Below, piece by piece: positions 6,323-9,519 of a DNA stretch of 9,519 bases (position 1 is the first letter of the stretch; every line of letters begins with the position of its first letter). The position numbers and the translations under genes are program-made. The stretch comes from an uncultured Shinella sp. GTDB lineage: Bacteria > Pseudomonadota > Alphaproteobacteria > Rhizobiales > Rhizobiaceae. The stretch spans positions 1 to 9,519 of the forward strand of contig CAMLOC010000080.1 in assembly GCA_946481465.1 (NCBI GenBank), given 5' to 3'. The notes beneath the pieces are model-generated. The model was not told the DNA's origin. It saw only the letters and a list, made by a program, of their open reading frames with translations, and ran no database searches.

Positions 6323-6342
6323 GAAAGGCGGCGCCGCCTTTC
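6323..6342. repeat. 20-bp perfect palindrome between hutF and hutC
   Basis: The arms GAAAGGCGGC and GCCGCCTTTC form a perfect uninterrupted palindrome 9 bp past the hutF stop codon. In RNA it would fold as a strong GC-rich stem with a tight loop. On the minus strand a T5 run follows 7 nt beyond it (6311-6315). It could attenuate or partly terminate transcription between hutF and hutC, stabilise the hutF end of the message, or be a protein-binding site. Confidence 0.5.
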
Positions 6343-6351
6343 AATACGCTC

Positions 6352-7698
6352 TCAGCCCTCAGCCAGAGCCCGCATGGTCGCCGTGAAGCGCCGGCCGATC
6401 GCCTCGCGCGCCACATGGCGGCCGCCCTCGACCTGCCGGCGGCCGTTCACCCAGACGCAATCGACCGCCGCGCCATTGGCGAAGATCCAGCCGTCGAGCA
6501 GCGCGTCGCCGGCAAGATCGAGGCCGTGCCGCGCCTTCAGGCTGACGAAATCGGCGGGCCTGCCGGCCGCAAGCCCCGATTCGGCGCCGAGCGCGGCAGC
6601 ACCGCCCGCCAGCGCGCCGTCGAACAGCGCCCGGCCTGTCGAACCGCCGGGGGCGGCAAGCACGTTGCGGGCGCGGTGGGCGAGACGCTCGGAATATTCG
6701 AGCTGGCGCAGTTCGTCCGGCAGGCCGATCAGCACATTGGAATCCGAGCCGACGCCGAAACGGCCGCCATGGGCAAGGAAATCCGGCGCCGGGAAGGTGC
6801 CGTCGCCGAGATTGGCCTCCGTCACCGGGCAGAGGCCGGCGATCGCGCCGGCCTCTGCCATGCCGCGCGTCTCGGCCTCGGTCATGTGCGTCGCATGGAT
6901 GAGACACCAGCGGCCGTCGACCGCCTGGTTGTCGAGCAGCCATTCCACCGGGCGGCGGCCGGACCAGGCGATGCTGTCCTCCACTTCCTTGACCTGCTCG
7001 GAAATATGGATGTGGACCGGCGCGTCGCCGGCCATGGCGACGACATCGGTCAGTTCATCCGGCGTGACGGCGCGCAGGCTGTGCGGGGCAACGCCGGCGA
7101 TGCCTCCCGGCAGCGCATCGGTCAACGCGCGGCAGCGCTCCAGCAATGCGGCATAGGACTGCCGGTCGTTGATGAAGCGGCGCTGGCCCTCGCCCGGCGC
7201 GGTGCCGCCGAAGCCGGCATGGGCGTAGAAGACGGGCAGCAGCGTCAACGCGATGCCGGTCTCGGACGCTGCCGCGGCGATGCGCGCGGCCATCTCGGCG
7301 ATATCGGCATAGTGCCCGCCGTCCTTGTCGTGGTGCAGATAGTGGAACTCGCCGACGCGGGTGAAGCCGGCCTCCAGCATCTCCACATAGAGCTGACCGG
7401 CCACGGCCTCCACGTCGTCGGGCGTCATCGACAGCGCGAAGCGGTACATGACGTTGCGCCAGCTCCAGAACGAATCGCTGCCCGGGCCGCGGGTCTCCGC
7501 CAGCCCCGCCATGCCGCGCTGGAAGGCGTGGCTGTGCAGGTTGGGCATGCCGGCGACAATGGTGTCGTGGCGCTCGTCGCCCGGTGCCGGCGCGGCGCCG
7601 GTTTCAATCGTCGCGATGCGGCCGTCCGCAATGCTTATGCGGACATCCTTCGCCCAGCCGCCTGCAAGCAGCGCCTGCCTTGCATGAATGATCGCCAT
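6352..7698 (-). CDS. hutF: Formimidoylglutamate deiminase HutF
   Basis: This enzyme hydrolyses N-formimino-L-glutamate to N-formyl-L-glutamate and ammonia, the branch of histidine breakdown that later needs HutG deformylase. The 448-aa protein is a cytoplasmic amidohydrolase with a TIM-barrel metal centre. [13 protein letters not shown] supplies metal ligands His55 and His57, HIHISEQ supplies His231 with Glu234 nearby, HATH carries His268 and His271, and GSDSN carries Asp319. The order and length match the HutF family. I chose ATG 7698 ([11 protein letters not shown]) with AGGA 7 nt upstream. An in-frame GTG at 7725 would only add nine charged residues and has no better ribosome site. It is the first gene of the minus-strand hutF-hutC unit and is divergent from hutI. 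Expression should be repressed by HutC at the shared operator. Confidence 0.95.
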   Translation of the reverse strand: MAIIHARQALLAGGWAKDVRISIADGRIATIETGAAPAPGDERHDTIVAGMPNLHSHAFQRGMAGLAETRGPGSDSFWSWRNVMYRFALSMTPDDVEAVAGQLYVEMLEAGFTRVGEFHYLHHDKDGGHYADIAEMAARIAAAASETGIALTLLPVFYAHAGFGGTAPGEGQRRFINDRQSYAALLERCRALTDALPGGIAGVAPHSLRAVTPDELTDVVAMAGDAPVHIHISEQVKEVEDSIAWSGRRPVEWLLDNQAVDGRWCLIHATHMTEAETRGMAEAGAIAGLCPVTEANLGDGTFPAPDFLAHGGRFGVGSDSNVLIGLPDELRQLEYSERLAHRARNVLAAPGGSTGRALFDGALAGGAAALGAESGLAAGRPADFVSLKARHGLDLAGDALLDGWIFANGAAVDCVWVNGRRQVEGGRHVAREAIGRRFTATMRALAEG

Positions 7699-7752
7699 TG
7701 CCCGTTCCTTCTCCCGATCGTGCACCTTGGCGCCGCGCCAGCAAATTGGCTC

Positions 7753-7781
7753 TTGCGCCTTTCCAATTATGTATATACATT
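7753..7781 (+). promoter_or_regulatory. Predicted promoter of hutI-hutH
   Basis: TTGCGC (7753-7758) and TACATT (7776-7781) are 17 bp apart on the plus strand. The -10 element overlaps the HutC operator palindrome, so bound repressor would block polymerase. The hexamers are moderate matches. Confidence 0.45.
7769..7780. promoter_or_regulatory. Predicted HutC operator, palindrome ATGTATATACAT
   Basis: This perfect 12-bp palindrome lies between the divergent hutF and hutI genes. Its core GTATATAC fits the operator consensus reported for the HutC subfamily of GntR regulators (GT-A/C-TA-G/T-AC). It overlaps the predicted -10 elements of both divergent promoters. One HutC dimer could thus control hutI-hutH and hutF-hutC together. 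Confidence 0.75.
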
Positions 7782-7805
7782 ATCTTCATCACAGGGAAGA
7801 GGCAA
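7777..7805 (-). promoter_or_regulatory. Predicted promoter of hutF-hutC
   Basis: On the minus strand TTGCCT (7800-7805) and TAATGT (7777-7782) are 17 bp apart. The -10 shares bases with the hutI -10 and the HutC operator, so the two promoters probably compete for polymerase. Confidence 0.4.
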
Positions 7806-7810
7806 TCACG

Positions 7811-9034
7811 ATGACGACACCGGAAAAGGACAGTCCCCGGGTCTGGCGCAATGCCCGGCTCGCGACTCTCAAGGAGAGCCTGCCGGACCTCGGCACTATC
7901 GAGAACGGCGCGATCGCCGTCCAAGACGGCCGCATCGCATTTGCCGGCCCCGAGGCCGAGCTTCCCGCCGAATTCTCCGCCGCCGAGACCATCGACTGCG
8001 AAGGCCGCTGGATCACGCCGGGCCTCATCGACTGCCATACCCATCTCGTCCATGCCGGCGACCGCGCCCACGAATTCGAGCTGCGCCTAGCCGGCGCCTC
8101 CTACGAGGAGGTCGCCCGGGCCGGTGGCGGCATCGTCTCTTCCGTCAAGGCGCTGCGCGCGGCGAGCGAGGACGAACTGGTGCGCCAGACCCTGCCCCGC
8201 CTCGACGCGCTGATCGCCGAGGGCGTGACCACCGTCGAACTGAAATCCGGCTACGGCCTCGACACCGAGAACGAGGTGAAGTCCCTGCGTGCCGCGCGGC
8301 GCATCGCCGAGACACGCGATGTCACCGTGCGCACCACCTTCCTCGGCGCCCATGCGCTGCCGCCGGAAATGAACGGCGACAAGACGGCCTATATCGACAA
8401 GGTCGTCGGCGAGATGCTGCCGGCCGTCGCGGCCGAGGGGCTTGCCGATGCCGTCGACGGCTTCTGCGAGGGCATCGCCTTCTCGCCGGAAGAGATGGCC
8501 AGGGTCTTCGATGCCGCCAAGGCGCATGGCCTGCCGGTAAAACTGCACGCCGACCAGCTTTCCAACCTGCACGGCGCGGAAATGGCCGCCCGCTACGGCG
8601 CGCTGTCGGCCGATCACCTCGAATATACCGACGATGCGGGCGCGGCAGCCATGGCGAAGGCCGGCACCGTCGCCGTCATCCTGCCCGGCGCCTTCTATTT
8701 CATCCGCGAGACGAAGAAGCCGCCGGTCGATCTCTTCCGCAAGCACGGCGTCCGGATGGCCGTCGCGACCGACGCCAATCCCGGCACCTCGCCGCTCACC
8801 TCGCTGCTCCTCACCATGAACATGGCCGCGACGCTGTTCGGCATGACCGTTACGGAATGCATCGCCGGCACGACGCGCGAAGCCGCCCGCGCCCTCGGCC
8901 TCGTCGACGAGGTGGGAACGCTCGAAGCCGGGAAATGGGCCGATTTCGTCCTCTGGGACATCGGCCGGCCGGCGGAACTGGTCTATCGCATGGGCTTCAA
9001 CCCCATGCATGCCCGTATCCGCAGCGGACACTGA
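7811..9034 (+). CDS. hutI: Imidazolonepropionase HutI
   Basis: HutI opens the ring of 4-imidazolone-5-propionate to give N-formimino-L-glutamate, the third step of histidine degradation in the cytoplasm. The 407-aa protein is a metal-dependent amidohydrolase. [19 protein letters not shown] carries metal ligands His76 and His78, KLHADQLSN carries His246, SADHLEY carries His269, and [10 protein letters not shown] carries Asp321. The family signature [14 protein letters not shown] is present at 95-108. ATG 7811 has AGAGG 8 nt upstream. The in-frame upstream extension to about 7688 would run through the operator region and is not coding. hutH follows after a 42-bp gap, so the two genes are probably co-transcribed from the HutC-controlled promoter. 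Confidence 0.96.
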   Translation: MTTPEKDSPRVWRNARLATLKESLPDLGTIENGAIAVQDGRIAFAGPEAELPAEFSAAETIDCEGRWITPGLIDCHTHLVHAGDRAHEFELRLAGASYEEVARAGGGIVSSVKALRAASEDELVRQTLPRLDALIAEGVTTVELKSGYGLDTENEVKSLRAARRIAETRDVTVRTTFLGAHALPPEMNGDKTAYIDKVVGEMLPAVAAEGLADAVDGFCEGIAFSPEEMARVFDAAKAHGLPVKLHADQLSNLHGAEMAARYGALSADHLEYTDDAGAAAMAKAGTVAVILPGAFYFIRETKKPPVDLFRKHGVRMAVATDANPGTSPLTSLLLTMNMAATLFGMTVTECIAGTTREAARALGLVDEVGTLEAGKWADFVLWDIGRPAELVYRMGFNPMHARIRSGH

Positions 9035-9076
9035 TCCATTCAATAGGCAGCACAGCGCTGCATCGGGGAATGCACC

Positions 9077-9519
9077 ATGACGATCACGCTCCATCCGGGC
9101 TCCGTGCCCTTGAAAACCCTTGAAACCATCTACTGGACCGGCGAGGCCGCAAGGCTCGACGCCTCCTTCGACGCGGGCATTCAGAAGGCCGCCGCGCGCA
9201 TCGCGCAAATCGCCGGCGGCGACGAGCCGGTCTACGGCATCAATACCGGCTTCGGCAAACTCGCCTCCATCAAGATCGCGCCGGCCGATGTCGCGACACT
9301 CCAGCGCAACCTGATCCTGTCGCATTGCTGCGGCGTCGGCAAACCGCTTGCCGAAAACATCGTGCGCCTCATCATGGCGCTGAAGCTGATTTCGCTCGGC
9401 CGCGGCGCGTCCGGCGTGCGCATCGAGGTTGTGCGCCTCATCGAGGCGATGCAGGCCAAGGGCATCGTCCCGGTCATTCCGGAACAGGGTTCCGTCGGCG
9501 CCTCCGGCGACCTCGCCCC
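9077..9519 (+). CDS. hutH: Histidine ammonia-lyase HutH, N-terminal part (cut by window end)
   Basis: HutH removes ammonia from L-histidine to make urocanate, the first step of the pathway and the source of the inducer that releases HutC. The window holds 147 complete codons of a protein normally near 510 aa. Tyr53 in [10 protein letters not shown] matches the catalytic tyrosine. Ala142-Ser143-Gly144 in [11 protein letters not shown] are the residues that cyclise into the MIO electrophilic cofactor; both positions equal those of the Pseudomonas putida enzyme. ATG 9077 has GGGGA 7 nt upstream. Another ATG at 9070 is in a different frame. It lies 42 bp after hutI and is likely co-transcribed with it. 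The truncation is due only to the window edge. Confidence 0.97.
   Translation, partial: MTITLHPGSVPLKTLETIYWTGEAARLDASFDAGIQKAAARIAQIAGGDEPVYGINTGFGKLASIKIAPADVATLQRNLILSHCCGVGKPLAENIVRLIMALKLISLGRGASGVRIEVVRLIEAMQAKGIVPVIPEQGSVGASGDLA

Noticed and set aside
7747..7760. Possible sigma-54 promoter (TGGC...TTGC) before hutI
   Set aside because: The GG and GC dinucleotides are only 5 bp apart, not the 10 bp that sigma-54 requires.
6415..9123. 902-codon plus-strand open frame across the hut genes
   Set aside because: It is a shadow of hutF (antisense) and hutI (other frame), which have complete catalytic motifs in their own frames.
1..9519. CRISPR array, rRNA or insertion sequence
   Set aside because: No regularly spaced repeats, no ribosomal RNA signatures and no transposase or terminal inverted repeats were seen.

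Overview
This high-GC window, with its hut gene set and a GAAC-N7-GAAC LexA box, looks like the chromosome of an alphaproteobacterium, most likely a member of the Rhizobiales/Rhizobiaceae. The assignment rests on protein style and motifs; no database search was run.

Layout. Bases 1-265 hold the 3' end of a tyrosine recombinase (integrase), followed by an AT-richer stretch with no convincing gene up to about 546. Bases 559-2325 encode a membrane-anchored class III nucleotide cyclase with a cytochrome-b-like six-helix anchor, a [2Fe-2S] ferredoxin domain and a C-terminal cyclase domain. Bases 2399-2757 hold two tiny translationally coupled genes behind a promoter that carries an exact alphaproteobacterial SOS box. 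Bases 2824-3366 (minus strand) encode a 180-aa three-helix membrane protein resembling the Pycsar effector PycTM (formerly DUF5706). It is divergent from a 652-aa CHASE2 receptor adenylate cyclase at 3550-5508.

The right 4 kb is a histidine-utilisation (hut) locus. hutF and hutC lie on the minus strand, and hutI and hutH on the plus strand, with hutH cut by the window end. A 12-bp palindrome matching the HutC-family operator overlaps both predicted divergent -10 elements, so HutC probably represses hutI-hutH and its own hutFC transcript. The route implied is histidine -> urocanate (HutH) -> [HutU, outside the window] -> imidazolonepropionate -> formiminoglutamate (HutI) -> formylglutamate + ammonia (HutF). 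The HutG step would lie outside the window.

Most notable points: (1) the PycTM-like effector paired head-to-head with a CHASE2 cyclase, a possible cyclic-nucleotide signalling or defence module unlike standard Pycsar operons; (2) an uncharacterised SOS-controlled two-gene micro-operon; (3) hutC, which has no usable ATG/GTG/TTG start and is in frame with the hutF stop codon; (4) a redox-type cyclase with four intramembrane histidines, an Fe-S domain and non-canonical residues at the purine-selecting positions.
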